A DNA stretch of 64,000 bases, from contig JAKLMB010000012.1 of assembly GCA_022813625.1 (NCBI GenBank), positions 806,001-870,000 of the forward strand. Direction: 5' to 3'. This DNA is from Aaosphaeria pasadenensis. Its lineage: Eukaryota; Ascomycota; Dothideomycetes; Pleosporales. Positions 44,278 to 56,597 of the stretch are shown here, piece by piece (position 1 is the stretch's first letter; every line of letters starts with the position of its first letter). Position numbers and translations under genes: made by a program. The notes beneath the pieces are model-generated. The model was given only the letters and a program-made list of their open reading frames with translations. It was not told the origin of the DNA and searched no databases.

Positions 44278-45230
44278 ATTAGCTGAATATGATGGCGAGT
44301 CTCTGACAGCCGCTTGCTTCAGCTTAGGAAAAAATGCTCGCTGAGGCTATCGCTAAGGACGCGGCTGTCACGGCTCAGTTACGATCTCGAGACGACGGTA
44401 AACGACGAAAATCTGAACGAAAGGGCGAGAAGCGATCCCGCATGCGGATCGCGGTCTTGCAACTATGATGTCTGGTTGAGGGTAACTTTGGGTTATCTGC
44501 TGGTTGGAGTTTTATAGATTGCGAGGAGGTAATGGTTTTTGGTTCCCTTTTTCCTGTTCGGCCACTTTCGGGGGTCGTGTACACTCCTGCAATACGATCT
44601 GTTACCAGATCAATCTCATATTGTTTTCTCCGGTGCTCAGATGTGTTGGCATATGTCACGTGACGTTGTTCGTATCTCACTATGTCTTTGATAAGATCAA
44701 ATATGCTGTATAGTTGTGTCGAAGGGCAGATACCTTTATTTTGATACCATTTCACAAAAGAACTATTGTCTCACTCACGTATCTGAATGACCAAAGCATG
44801 CATGTATCACAATCAGAAGAAAAGACGAGTGAGTAGTCGGGTGAAACGAGTGTTTTGTTATATATTGGTAGTGACTTGACAAGAACCAAGAAAAAGACTA
44901 GCTACCCAACTTGTCCATTTCCCTTCTCTCCGTTTTGAAGAGAGAGAAAAGGAAAGAACAAGAAAATGTAACAACGATTGTGACTGATCCAATTCTTCTT
45001 CCCAATATACTTTCCCAGGTCATTCACCTTCCTTTCGCCCCCCCTATTCAAGAGCCCATGGAAAAAGGGAGGCGTTTAAATTTTATTGTCTTTGTCGGTC
45101 TACTGCAGTCGTTCTCTCGTCCAAGAAAAAAGGGGTTTGATATGTACAGTTTCGTGTAGTGTTTGTAATAAACATTTTGCGCTTTGCTTATCTGACATCA
45201 AGCTTCGCTCGCTCGCTCGCTCTTATCAAT
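44278..45230. other. Convergent 3' region, YOP1 / GH6
   Basis: This 953-bp region lies between two stop codons and contains presumed 3' UTRs. No other feature is supported. Confidence 0.45.
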
Positions 45231-46613
45231 CTAGAAAGCGGGCTTAGCATTCTTGACGAGGTCCTCGAAGTACGCCTGGTTCCACTGTCCGGCCTCGGGG
45301 GAAGGCTTGAACGCGTCCTCCTTGCCGCAGAAGCTGTCGTATCGCTTGGCGCTGGTGTCGCTGGTGCCGTCGGACTCGCCACCGGGCTTGACCCAGACGA
45401 AGGCGTCGACGAGGGAGTTGCCAGTGCTGCCCGTGGGACGCACGCCGAAGCCCGCGCCGCGGACGTTGCACCAGTTGCCCCACTCCTTGCGGAGGCCCGT
45501 GACGGCGTTGCGGCCTGTGTCGATGATGGCTTGGCCGGGCATGCCGGCGGACTTGAGCTCGGGCGAGAACAAGGCGATGTATTCTTTCTCGTTCTGGGCT
45601 TTGTTCCATTGTGCGTCGGTGGCCTTGGAGAACTCGCCGGGTGAGAGGTCGTAGGCGTTCCAGCCGGCGACGTTGGTGGCGACGCCGCGGACGGTCTTGG
45701 GGCTGCCGGCGGCCTTGTAGGCGTTGGCGAGTTCCTTTGCTCCGGGCTCTGTGGTATTGTGTTAGTAGGTGGTAGAGAAGGAAGGGGGGGGGGAGTTGGG
45801 ATGAGGGGGGAGCAACGTACTCAGGTTGTCGTTCCAGCCGAGCCAGCCACCGTGGCCAGCGTCAATGTACATGGCGATGTTGGGGAGGTTGAGCTGCTTA
45901 AGAGCATAAGCGACACCATCGCGGTAACCAGAGGCAGAGTCCTTGCAGGCCTGCTTGTCGATGTTGGTGACGAGGTTGGGGAGCGAATCGGGCTCGATGA
46001 CGAGGGCGAAGGCAGTGTTGGGGAACTTCTTGAGGATTTTGACGATGGCTGTTGGGAATTGGTTAGCTGCTGGCTCTTGCTGAAGCATAGTTGGAAGTCA
46101 AGACTTACGGTCAATGTACTCGGACTTGTAGACGGGGAGATCACCAACAGCAAGTTCACCGTTGGAAGCCTTAGCGGCGCAGTCACGTCCTGGGAGATCG
46201 TAGATGACGAGACCGGCAATGTGGGTGCAAGGAACGTTGGACAAGTTCTCCTCGATCACGGAGATCTTGCTGCGGGTGTCGCTGTTGTTTACGTTAGCAC
46301 CTGTGCCCCCTTATGAACTGGTCTTTGACAAGGGAACTTACATCCACAAGAAAGATCCGACATCAGCGACCTTGGCAGCGGAGGCAGCCAAAGCGGTGTC
46401 AGTCATGGCAGCAGCAGCGGACTTGACCTCGCTGGCGTAGAAGGGGTTGGCATAGAGGGTCCTGGAAGCGAATGGATTGCCACTGAGCGTGACGGGAGTG
46501 GCGCAAGCTGCGGCAGCAGCACGAGCAGTGATGGGGCCCTTCTCGATGGGGCTGGGAGCAGCGAAGACGCCAGTGAAGGCGGTGGCCGCCAAGGCAGTGT
46601 AAAGACCCTTCAT
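45231..46613 (-). CDS. Secreted GH6 cellobiohydrolase without cellulose-binding module
   Basis: Exons 46613-46342, 46281-46109, 46048-45821 and 45748-45231 give 396 aa. GH6 enzymes cleave cellobiose from the non-reducing ends of cellulose with inversion. A signal peptide of about 19 residues is followed directly by the catalytic domain; the CBM1 and Ser/Thr linker found in many fungal Cel6A proteins are absent. Family motifs are complete. Tyr-Asp-Leu-Pro-Gly-Arg-Asp-Cys-Ala-Ala contains Asp124, Ile-Glu-Pro-Asp-Ser contains the catalytic-acid candidate Asp169, and Asp-Ala-Gly-His-Gly-Gly-Trp-Leu-Gly-Trp follows. Lys-Pro-Gly-Gly-Glu-Ser-Asp contains Asp351, the position of Asp401 in Trichoderma Cel6A. 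All introns are GT-AG. The protein is most likely extracellular and plant-cell-wall directed. Confidence 0.93.
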
Positions 46614-49253
46614 GTCGACGATGTGGAAAGTGTTGACCTGGTTGTAGAAGTGGATGCCGAACCCTTCGAGGAGCGGGAGGTCCTTCTTATATCAATTGAG
46701 ATATGCACCCCTCAAGACTTGTCTCCCTCTTTCTCTCTCGTGCCATGGAAATGCTTCGCTGATCACAGGTGCATCTCATAAGGAAGCAGGCCCGTAAACT
46801 GCGGACTGGGAATGTGCTCAAGGGTCTGTGCATCTTGACGCTGGCATCATGAGGCTTAGATGACAAGTTGTTAACGGTGGCAAGGGTTTCTACTATAACA
46901 GGGTCCACAATCGAACCATTTGGCGTCGATGGAGCATGATTGGAACCGCTCTGGGGAGTGCCGCTTCTCGGAATATTTCTTCAATCCTTCAGGACCATGT
47001 CCTGGCATTGTCAATAGACGGTAAAGAACAGCAGCCATTGAGAAATGGAACAATGATTGCTACCAAACATGGTGATTGTGTTCAGTATGTGATAGGATAG
47101 GGTAGACGTTCGGATAGATTGACATCAATCCGCAATATAGGGCTAGGTAACGTGTTTGGCCGTGATATTGCCCTCAAGGGTCGATAAATGACAGTTAACT
47201 TGAGACGCTTTGTAGTCCCGGAAACCTAGCACTACTTCGGAGTACCTACCCCGCGATCTCCAGTGTGTGACGATGGACCCCGGCTTTAGATCTTACATGA
47301 CAACCACAGTGGCTGCAGGAGTTGTACCACCCGTCCACGAGACCATGGAGCGCACGGACAGAGCTTGCCCTGAGCGGCGGCAAGGCGATATGCTGAAATT
47401 CAATGAAATATAGATTGGGAAAAGCTGCCGCTGCCTACCGTCTGATACTTGATGCCGCGTATGCAACCGATGATCGAATTAACATGTATGTACCAGCAGT
47501 GGTAAACATATTGATTAGGACGAGAAAAAGCTATTGAATTCGACAGAAGTAAGGAGACGTGCTAGAACGATGCTAGCCCAGGGGTTGGCCCCTCAGTGTA
47601 GCGGCGTGGCGACCTTCTAGTGATATTGCGGATATACTGCCCAGCGATATTGGCCGCTCTGCAATAATTAATCAAGGGGAGACAAGCTTTGAATGAGCAG
47701 ATTCCATACAGGTACAATGAAGGTGAGTACCGGGAGTGAGACATATTGAAGGGACTTCTGGAAAGACCATGGAACATCTGAAAGTGCGCATTAATTGATT
47801 CGGTGACTTGGGAGGCTCTGGAGCTTTGCATTTATCCTGAACGCACCCCACATCTGACCGAGGTAGCGGTGCATTTGCTCGTTCGCTAATGTACTTCTCA
47901 AATCTCGTTTCGGACTTGATGTACATTGTGAGGTAAATACACCATCGCGATGGCTGCGGCGATTCCCTGGAATAAGGAAGACGTATCTCCGACGGGTAGG
48001 TTGAGGTACATCCCGAATCAATCATTCAGAGACTGGCAGATCTTGACGCCGATACGAATACCCCTGTTGTGTGTCTGTCGACCTGCCGCTGAAGTAGCCG
48101 GCGATGAAATATGCACAGTTACTTAGGAATTTTCAGTGCCGAATATTAGCACTATTACGACACAGATTTACTGAAAGTGTGAATATCTCTTTCCCCACAT
48201 TGTTCAGTGTCTAGATCTCTTAAACGCTGAGTGTCAGCTGCTCGGGGCAGTACGGTAAAATGTTCTTTTGTTTGTGTCCCAGGTTTCTCCAGAAAACCTA
48301 GGCTAGGCTAGCCCCCGCGTTCTACAGCCGTGCATGCTGCTGCTCCATGTCATTCCACAACCTATCATCGTGGTCAACCGATTGATGGAATTTCGCCTTG
48401 CCCCCTGCAGGGTATCTGAGAACGCATTATGAGTGGCTGTCGTGCAACATCGTGAACGCCTCTAGACGTCTGGCGATAATTTAAAGTTTTCCCGTGACCG
48501 CGCTAAGTATGTCAATTCCCAGATTGGAAAGGTGCCGGCAGTCGAGTATCCACTTTGTGAATCCCCCAAAGCATGGCATAACAAGAGACATTCGAAACAC
48601 TCTTTTCACACCTAAGAGTTAGCAAGCTCAGAAAACTGGTCGATCGAAATGCTTAGGAGTAAACTTGAACTATAGCGTTGTTTTCCTATCCTTCCTGTTG
48701 TTCTGTAATTCCTCATCCACCAATCATCTGAGCCATGACCAGGGCTCCTGGCCCACTCAGACGCCCCTCAATCTATCCCACGGCTTTACGGCAGATCGTC
48801 TGGCAAAATCCCATATTAGCAATATAGGGATAGCTGTTAGCCAGCTAGGGTTGTGACCATGGTGCCTTGGCAGGCGACCTTAATAATTTCCTCTAGATGG
48901 TCGACAGGTGTCGATAGAGTGTTTCAAATCATGATGGGTGCTCTCATCTCCTGTGTGCAATGCTGCGCGGCCGAACGGATCTTGTGTGGCCGCGGCGATC
49001 CTCTCGCACTGGCAGCGAGGGAAGCATCGTTGAACTAATCTTTGATATCTTCGCGGAATTCTAAGCAGTTCGTATCGACTGATTCTGCGCATCAACGTTC
49101 ACTTTGACTTGGGATGATTGTAACAATAAGTAGCTCGAGATTTCGGGAATATTGCTATGATGACCTATGAAACGCCTTGAGTGTGCAATGGTATCTCATA
49201 AGCCTTGAGATGGACCAGACATCGATTTCAAAAAGTGAAAACGCCATAATGCA
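46614..49253. other. Long upstream region of the GH6 gene
   Basis: About 2.6 kb lie between the GH6 start and the NHX1 stop. Open frames here are short and unlike protein. A CCCCGC motif at about 48313, which fits the CreA consensus on the minus strand, is weak evidence for carbon repression. I see no second gene, tRNA or transposon. Confidence 0.4.
46686..46692 (-). promoter_or_regulatory. TATA-like box of the GH6 gene
   Basis: On the minus strand this reads ATATAAG, about 75 bp upstream of the GH6 ATG. The position suits a core promoter; transcript data are lacking. Confidence 0.35.
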
Positions 49254-51647
49254 TTAGACATTGTTGGGCCCTGGACCAGGACCATTTCCTGGATCAAGTA
49301 GCAGATGTGGCTTCAAGAACCCATCGTCTATTTGTTTGAATGCTGCGGCAGGATCCTGAGATAGATCTGAAAAGAGCTGCTTTACAGCACCGGTAGCAGT
49401 AGCGACTCTTGACGACTCGCCGACTGTTCTACTCGAAGTGCCGGAAGTAGGGTAGGGCGTGGTATCCTGTGGCAGTCCCAGCGGTGAGGGGACCCTGTTT
49501 GGCGATCTTCGAGCGCTTGGGGGGAGATCAAGATCTCCGTCGTCTTCGTCGTTGCTTCCACTGTCACCGGGACTGAGCAAGCCTTGATCGGCACCATCAT
49601 GGCGCCTTGGCCGGCTCGAATTTCGTCTAGCGTTCAAGTTAGAGGGTCGGCTTGGGGGACTACTTCTGTTGAGATTGCCGCTCGAGTAAGATGGTCCATT
49701 GTCATTGACATTGTGCAGCGCAAACCCATTCGAGCTTTGTCGTGGAGTGTGACCAAAGCCAAGGCCTTTGTTACGAGAGTAGGTACCTCCACCGACTACC
49801 TCGATGTCGAACTCATCGTCGGAGTCAATCTCTTCGACCACACCAGTGCGAATGTTCAAAATTTCCAACATGCGAGCCGTTGTCCCGCCAAATATGATGA
49901 CTGTCAGAACAACAACAACAAGAACGGTTGCACGAAGTGCATCACCGTTGACCCCCGAAAGTCCGGCAGCAAGAGCGACTCCGACAGCTCCTCGCAGTCC
50001 CGCCCAGAAAATCATAGCTTGATGGGAGTATGGTATCTCTTCCCCTGCTTCGTTTCCAAACCGTCTCTGGCGGTACCGAATTACGGAATTTATGATCCGC
50101 GATAATGGGAATACTGCGCACCACCGTGCTGCGCATATTCCTGCCACAGTAACAAGAATGAAAAGTGGTTTATATGTGAGAGAATCGTCCGTGAAGAGCG
50201 AAAGACCGAGGTAGATGAAGATAAAATTTTCAGACAACTGCGCGGTGACTTGGAAGACGAATTTGGTTGTCAACTGCGTTCGTCGAGACATGTTGAGATA
50301 GGCATAGTGTTTCATGCAGATACCGCAAAACAAGAGTGACACAATTCCTGGATGATGTTAGATGTGATAGCAACTGGGCAGGTGGTATGCTTACCAGACA
50401 TGTGAATGGCGTTGGAGAAGAAGTAAGTTCCGTAGGCAATAAGAACGATGAGACAACTCTCCGTTTTAGGGAAGCGCCTCACATACGTGAATTTCAGCAT
50501 CAAAGAGGCGCCAATACCCACCAGGATCCCGATGAACAAGCTGCCAAAGAAAACGCCAAAGAAGATACCAATAGCTTCGAATAGACTCAGTATGGTAAGC
50601 GTCATGTTGGGATCTTTGTACTTTTGTGCCGTCTCAAAAAGCACGATAGCGATAGCGTCGTTCAAAATCGACTCGCCAAAAATGACAGTGTAAAGCTTGG
50701 GCTCAACCTTGTAGGTATTGAAGATGGCGAGAATAGTGACGGGATCTGTAGCTGAAAGCGTAGCACCGACCGACATGGCCTCGACAAAAGTAATGTTTAG
50801 GCCATCGAGCGGAATCCTCGTCCAGAGGAAGAGGATTACACCAAGAACGACCGCCGATATGAAAGTCCCAGCGAACGCGAAGGTCAGAATAGTTCCGATG
50901 TGGCGGAAAAAGTTCCCCTGATGCAGCTCGTAACCGGACGATAGGATAATGGGTGGGAGAAGCAGGTTGAAGAAGAATTGGTAGTCGAAACTGACGGCTT
51001 CTAAAACGGAAACAACGGCTGTTAATCGTAGGATCAGTCCAACGACCATACCTGTGGACTATTGTTAGTGATACTGACAATGTTATGGTGATGCATCAGA
51101 CCGGGCGCATTGGTGGTGTTGAGATGTTTGCGATCGCGCTTTGCTCTCCTTTCGCCCTCCACAGACCTTGAAAGGCAGCAGAGGCGACACAGAAGCAATG
51201 CCAGTTGGATATAAGATCCTTAGACCACCGCGTCGCCACAACTTGTTCATCTCTTATGATGCTGCCTAGGCGCGTTCTCTGTTGACTTAACTTAACTTAC
51301 CTGCGAAGATAGATAGAACCGTCTCATGGACCGCTTGTATTTTGCGCGTCTGGAGGATGTAGCTAGTGAATAGAGCTATGATGAGTAGCACGATGAGGAT
51401 CGATAACGCCCATGATGTGAAGATCTCCTTCTGTCCCGCCTCGGGCTCTGTTTGGCATTGTCAGCCTGGAGGGTGCATTAATCGGGGTGCGTAGCGATCG
51501 TGGTCTGACCTTCATCTGGGTCTGCGTCGATTGTATCTCGTTCTGTGGTGGATGATTGTCAGCCTAGGCTTCTCCCTACAGTGCAGCCTCCCTCTGGTTG
51601 TACATACTCAGTATTTCAGTGATTGCCCACCCCACCGTCGAAGCCAT
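49254..51647 (-). CDS. NHX1: Endosomal/vacuolar Na+(K+)/H+ exchanger, NHX1 type
   Basis: Exons 51647-51608, 51542-51510, 51447-51301, 51051-50395 and 50347-49254 give about 656 aa. NHX1-type CPA1 antiporters exchange luminal H+ for cytosolic Na+ or K+ in late endosomes and vacuoles, affecting pH and salt tolerance. The short lumenal N-terminus precedes the first helix. The amiloride-site-like Phe-Phe-Asn-Leu-Leu-Leu-Pro-Pro lies at about 100-107, Ser-Ala-Thr-Asp-Pro-Val at about 173-178 and the transport motif Phe-Gly-Glu-Ser-Ile-Leu-Asn-Asp at 198-205. Phe-Trp-Ala-Gly-Leu-Arg-Gly-Ala-Val-Gly is also present. The C-terminal ~180 residues are Ser/Pro/Asn-rich and probably cytosolic. Exons 1 and 2 (40 and 33 nt) are short but in phase. 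Confidence 0.92.
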
Positions 51648-52862
51648 GTTGGGCTAATGCAACCGAGCGATCATTAGCAGAAGGGTATAGGTGTGTGATG
51701 GCACTGGCGACTGCGAATGGCAAGATGTCCTTTTGAATGTTGTTGCGACGGAGTACGGGTTCCTGGGGAGCTTCGAATGGCGGCCTAGGACAGCAACCCT
51801 GTCTGTTCTTGAAACGTATTCGCGGATGTTGATCCGAAGATGGGTGGGAATGTTGACGCGCGGCAGACGGCGCACAAAGATGGAAGGTTCTAGTAATTGT
51901 CTCGTTCCTGGATCGGGAAATGTTCGAGGCGAATAGACTGGTTGAGAAGAAGAAGAAATGTGTCCCTGTGAATAGTGTGAGGGACCACGAGATCCCCGAT
52001 AGCGAATTCACGAAACCCTTGGGACAGCTTCCGCGTAGCTGCCGCTTGCCGTATTGGATCTAGCGGTTCTCGGCAGCTGCAAGGGATTGGCACCTTACTA
52101 ATATGGGTTAGACGTGAGGACATACGTCACTGGACGAGATGAACAAGTGACCATGACCACACGATGAACCATCTATTCTTCGTCTTCGTCCCATGATGAA
52201 ATAATAGTGAGATGAAACTTCCCATCCATCACCCCGGCCAGGACTGACTATTTGCGACTTGCTTACCGCCTCCACACTTACCGTCTCCACGCTTACTTTA
52301 CCCAACTGCCATCTGCAAGTCATCATACTTCCTCGCTACCCTGGAACTACGAATATCACCACCTCGAGTTTCTCCATCTTCCATCTCCATCCTTCAATAT
52401 TACTTTCAATAACCTTCTCCCATCTCTGCCTGGATTCTCTCCTTATACGACAACAACAACATCACCGGTACTATCAGCGACCTTATTCCTTCATTCTCTT
52501 TCTTTCCATCGTCCGCATATATAGGCTCTAGTTAGATCAGGCCTCTCAAGTCACACGGCTTCGCGACACTTACCCGAACGTGACATCCTACTGGCCGCAG
52601 CATGATACACTGTGGCTTGTAGAGACCTAGGCCTTGCCCCTCTAAATCTCTCTCTTACCTAGTAACTAGGTTCGCATATTGTAGACCGCTATTCCCCACA
52701 ACGCTTTTGCGTGAACGATTTTGTTTCTGTAAACGTCATAGCCATATAGCGCGTGCTAAGTGCTCTTACGCCTGCATCCGACTATTTCGCTATCACCAGC
52801 CCTCGAGAATACTTCCTATCTTCCATCTGTCTTGCGTCCTCAATCAAACACGTTTGGCCGAC
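51648..52862. other. Divergent promoter region, NHX1 / sugar transporter
   Basis: About 1.2 kb between two start codons. The half next to the transporter is pyrimidine-rich (52260-52520) and looks like promoter and leader. No further gene is seen. Confidence 0.4.
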
Positions 52863-54878
52863 ATGGACGGCCCGGCTGCTACCCATCCCAAAGTGGTCTC
52901 TTTTCGACAGAGCGAAGATTCTCGTGGTCCATTAGCAGAATACATAAATGAGCAGTCACCTCTCATCCAACCTCGTCGTTCGGGTGAAGGAGATGCACTG
53001 CTCAAGGTAGACTCTCCGGATGGCCTTGATGACTGGCAAGAGGAAGCTGATGAAGAAACAAAGAGCAGTTGGTATCTGTTCTTATTAACACTCGGTGGCC
53101 TCGGCTTGCAGATTGGTTGGTCGGTTGAAACCTCGAATGGCTCGGTATGTATATCTGCCGCCACCATCGTCTCCCACGAACTGCCATCACCCATCAAAGT
53201 ATGAACCTAGCAAGTCACTAATTGGCTGTCAGCCCTATCTGCTATCTCTCGGTCTCAGTAAATCATTCCTCGCACTGGTCTGGATTGCAGGGCCCCTCTC
53301 GGGAGTGCTTGTACAACCCTACGTAGGCATGAAGAGTGACAACTGCAGAATGCGTTGGGGCAAGAGAAGACCCTTTATCGTGGGCGGGGCAGCAGCTACC
53401 ATTGTATCCCTCATGATACTTGCATGGACAAAGGAGATCGTTTCTGGGTTTTTGGGGATCTTTGGTGCAGACAAAGAGTCCCGAGGGGTTCAGATCAGTG
53501 TTATGGTCTTTGCAGTACTCTTCGTTTATGTACTAGACTTTGCCATAAACGTCAGTAAGTGATATCTACTGATCATCCAATGTGAGCACCTTACTTAGCC
53601 GTCACAGTCCAAGCGGGTATTCGTGCCTTCATTGTCGACTGCGCCCCGACTCATCAACAAGAGTCCGCCAATGCCTGGATCATGCGTACATCTGGAGCTG
53701 GGAATATCTTAGGATACCTTGCTGGAAACATAAAGCTACCGCAGTATTTACCCTTTCTGGGAGATACACAGTTCAAAGTTCTATGCGCCATTGCATCATT
53801 TATCATGGCTCTCACGGTTGGAATCAGTTGCGTTGCGGTTGAAGAACGAGATCCCCGGTTTGATGGAGAAGCTCAAGTTGAAGAGGGACTTCTGGCCTTT
53901 TTCAAGTCTCTGTACCGTTCCGTACGCAAGCTTCCACTTCAGATCAAACGAGTATGCCAAGTACAGTTCTTCGCTTGGATTGGCTGGTTCCCCTTTCTAT
54001 TCTACATCACGACATACGTTGGGGAGATCTATACGGAGCCCGAGTTTGAGGCCCACCCTGACTTGACAGACACTCAAATCAACGACCTTTTAGAAGAAGG
54101 GACTAGGATCGGTTCCCGTGCTCTTCTCATATTCGCCATTACGACGTTTGCGGCATCGGTTCTCCTGCCTTTTATCATACCTCCTACTTATGAAGCTCCA
54201 AAGGCCGACCATGTTACTACACCAATGACACCTATGACGCCGACTACCCCTCATTCCATGTCTGGATCTGGGTATTTTTCCTATGATCCTCACAAATCTC
54301 AAAAGAAACCCCAGAAATGGTCTGACCGTTGGGCTAGATATGCAAACATCCTCCAGATCTCAAGCCTGACACTTCGGCGGGCATGGTTTCTATCGCACAT
54401 CATGTTTGCTGTTCTCATGGCCGCCACCTTCTTTGTTCGATCAACCTTTACCGCCACCGTGCTCGTCGGTCTGATCGGCATTCCTTGGGGTATCACGAAC
54501 TGGGCACCTTTTGCTCTTATCTCCTCCGAAATATCCAAGCGGGACGCAATGAAACGAGGCCTCATTCGCCCAGCCTCTCGAGACGCGGCGTTGATTGCTG
54601 CTGGAGAAGATGATGCTGAAGGTGCAGATCAGGCTGGTGTGGTACTGGGCATCCACAATGTGGCCATTGCGGCACCACAAGTTATCGCCACCTTCGTCAG
54701 CTCGATCATTTTCAAGTTACTACAGAAGCCAAGGGGAACACCAGGAGACAACAGTGTAGCATGGGTCCTACGTTTCGGGGGCATTTGCGCATTGGTGGCT
54801 GCATATTTCACTCTGAGAGTCAGGGAAGATAAAGAGGATGCCGATCTTCAGAGTGAGCGTAGACGTAGATTTTCTTGA
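52863..54878 (+). CDS. Sucrose/alpha-glucoside:H+ symporter-like MFS transporter
   Basis: Exons 52863-53144, 53233-53554 and 53608-54878 give about 624 aa. The protein resembles the glycoside-pentoside-hexuronide/SUT class (plant SUTs, fission-yeast Sut1), plasma-membrane proton symporters for sucrose or maltose. An acidic cytosolic N-terminus of about 75 residues precedes the first helix (Leu-Thr-Leu-Gly-Gly-Leu-Gly-Leu-Gln). The SUT signature occurs as Met-Arg-Trp-Gly-Lys-Arg-Arg-Pro-Phe-Ile after helix 3. Pro-Leu-Ser-Gly-Val-Leu-Val-Gln-Pro, Asp-Phe-Ala-Ile-Asn and Ala-Phe-Ile-Val-Asp-Cys-Ala-Pro are conserved. A long central loop and about twelve hydrophobic segments fit the class. The second intron has two in-frame acceptors (exon start 53608 or 53599). 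Substrate is inferred from family only. Confidence 0.86.
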
Positions 54879-55224
54879 GTTTTTGGGAATACATTGCAGG
54901 CGTATAAGCGCATGAGCATAAGCATGGCGTTGGCATTTGGATAGGCATCGGTTCATGAGCCTGCTAGCGAAGGGACGGGAACACCTCTGACTACCCAAGT
55001 ACACAGTGAGACCTGACGTTTTACTGCGTGTTCCAACTTAGTGGTGGTGTTCTAGGGAATCCGAGGGACACAAAGCGAATAAATTAAATAGGTTAAGCCA
55101 TTTTGGCTCACTTTTCAGATACATCCTCGTGTGACTACTCGTTTTCAATTGATGTCGGACACTATCCATTCAATCCCGTGACAATTCTACAACTCCTCGA
55201 TTTTTGGGTATCATAAACAACTAC
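54879..55224. other. Convergent 3' region, transporter / FAF1
   Basis: This 346-bp spacer lies between two stop codons. It is presumed 3' UTR with nothing else seen. Confidence 0.45.
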
Positions 55225-56196
55225 CTACCTCCTCCCCTTCTTCGCACCCTTTCCTCCCTTCCCACTCTTCCCGCCCTTCCCACGATAACTACCCTTAACC
55301 CCGTTGATATCCGCCAAATCCTTCTTACTCAACTTCAGCATCCCGCCCTTGAACGTCCCAACATCCGGACCACCGACCCCGCGATCCCTCTCCCCGGAAA
55401 ACCTCTTCGCCCTCCTCTCCTTCTCCAAAATGATACCGTTCTCCTTCGCCTCCCGCCTTCGCACGTCCTCCCTGTGCTTCGCCTTCACCGCCATGCCCTT
55501 CCGATGCGACATAGGCATGCTCTTCTGCGCGTGGATGGAGCCCTTGGCGCCGAGCGAGAGTAAATGCAGGTCTGTCGACTTGTGGCGCGAGGCGCCCGTG
55601 GCGTCGAGCGTGGGTGTCGAGACGCCGGACGTGGAGGTCGAGGAGAGGAGGTGGGAGTCGCGGAGGAGGCGTTGGAGCGCGAGGTCGTTTTTCAGGTGTG
55701 CGGTTTCGGTTGGGTCGTCGGCATCTTTGGTGGGCTTTTTGGGGGCGGGCTTGGAGAGCGTGGTGGAGGCGGAGGGGGGTTTTGAGGACTAGAGGATGTG
55801 TTAGAGGTGCTTTGTTCTTCTGGGATGGATAGAGTGGGGATATTGTACCATGAACGCTCTCATCTCCCGCCGGTGCTCTTGCTCATCGACTGGTGCGGCA
55901 TCCGCGTACTCAACGACTTCGACCCCATTGTTATCGTCATCCGCGGACTCGATGCCAGACCAATCTGATTCTGCCTCAGATTCTTCCTCCACCTCTTCAA
56001 CTTCTTTGACCTTCTTTTTCTTAGGTTCTACGTCCAATGGCTTGAACTTCGCTTCGAACGCCCGGCGAAACGCATCCCTCATGTCCTCTCCATCCTCGCT
56101 GTCCGACTGCTGTGGTCCCGGCGATGGCGGCGATCGTGATGGCTGCTGGATCTCCTCGCGAGTGACGCGCTTTCGTTTTCCGAGTTTTGGTGGCAT
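55225..56196 (-). CDS. FAF1: FAF1-like 40S ribosome biogenesis protein
   Basis: Exons 56196-55849 and 55788-55225 are joined over a 60-nt intron (GTACAA donor, TCTAG acceptor), giving 303 aa. Yeast Faf1 is a nucleolar protein needed for early pre-rRNA cleavages leading to 18S rRNA. The chosen ATG (56196) begins Met-Pro-Pro-Lys-Leu-Gly-Lys-Arg-Lys-Arg. An upstream in-frame ATG at 56301 would add 35 non-conserved residues. The acidic middle contains Phe-Arg-Arg-Ala-Phe-Glu-Ala-Lys-Phe. The C-terminal family block Thr-Phe-Lys-Gly-Gly-Met-Leu-Lys-Leu-Ser-Lys-Lys-Asp is present, followed by a Gly-Lys-rich basic tail. The donor is weak but the phase is right. Confidence in the family is good; the function is by homology. 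Confidence 0.82.
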
Positions 56197-56597
56197 ATTC
56201 GTTTTTTTATTCTCCTTATGGTCAGACTGCGCGGTGTGGTAGTATTCGGTGGTATTGTTGGTTATGCAACGAACCTTGAAAGTGTTCGTCACAGCCAACA
56301 TTAAAAAAAAGTTACGCAGATCTCCGCGCCAAGATTTCGCCAGCCCTACGCTGCTCGTATAACTTAGCTAGAATTCATTATTGATGTAATTAACTATGGG
56401 AGAGAGGGGACCACCCCACCAATCAACCCCTCCGATGACTCCGGTAGATCTCCGCATCGCTTTAATAAATTCGTAGATATAATTCCTCCCATTCCAATTC
56501 CCAATTGCGTTTTCGAGTCCAATTGTAACAATTGCAATCGCACCACCAAACACACCTACCACCCAATCGCCCACACACATACACATCCACAGCGACA
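56197..56597. promoter_or_regulatory. Divergent promoter region, FAF1 / HIS6
   Basis: This 401-bp interval holds both 5' regions and a Gcn4/CpcA-type half-consensus at 56436-56441. Confidence 0.45.
56436..56441 (+). promoter_or_regulatory. Gcn4/CpcA-like site upstream of HIS6
   Basis: TGACTC (followed by C rather than the consensus A) lies 162 bp upstream of the HIS6 ATG. Histidine genes are classic targets of cross-pathway control, so the position is meaningful, but one base deviates. Confidence 0.4.

Noticed and set aside
46614..49253. Possible decayed gene or transposon between GH6 and NHX1
   Set aside because: No terminal repeats, transposase-like frame or homologous protein fragment could be read on either strand.
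56196..56301. N-terminal extension of FAF1 from an upstream in-frame ATG
   Set aside because: The extra 35 residues are unlike the basic family start Met-Pro-Pro-Lys-Leu-Gly-Lys-Arg, and the region is better explained as leader.
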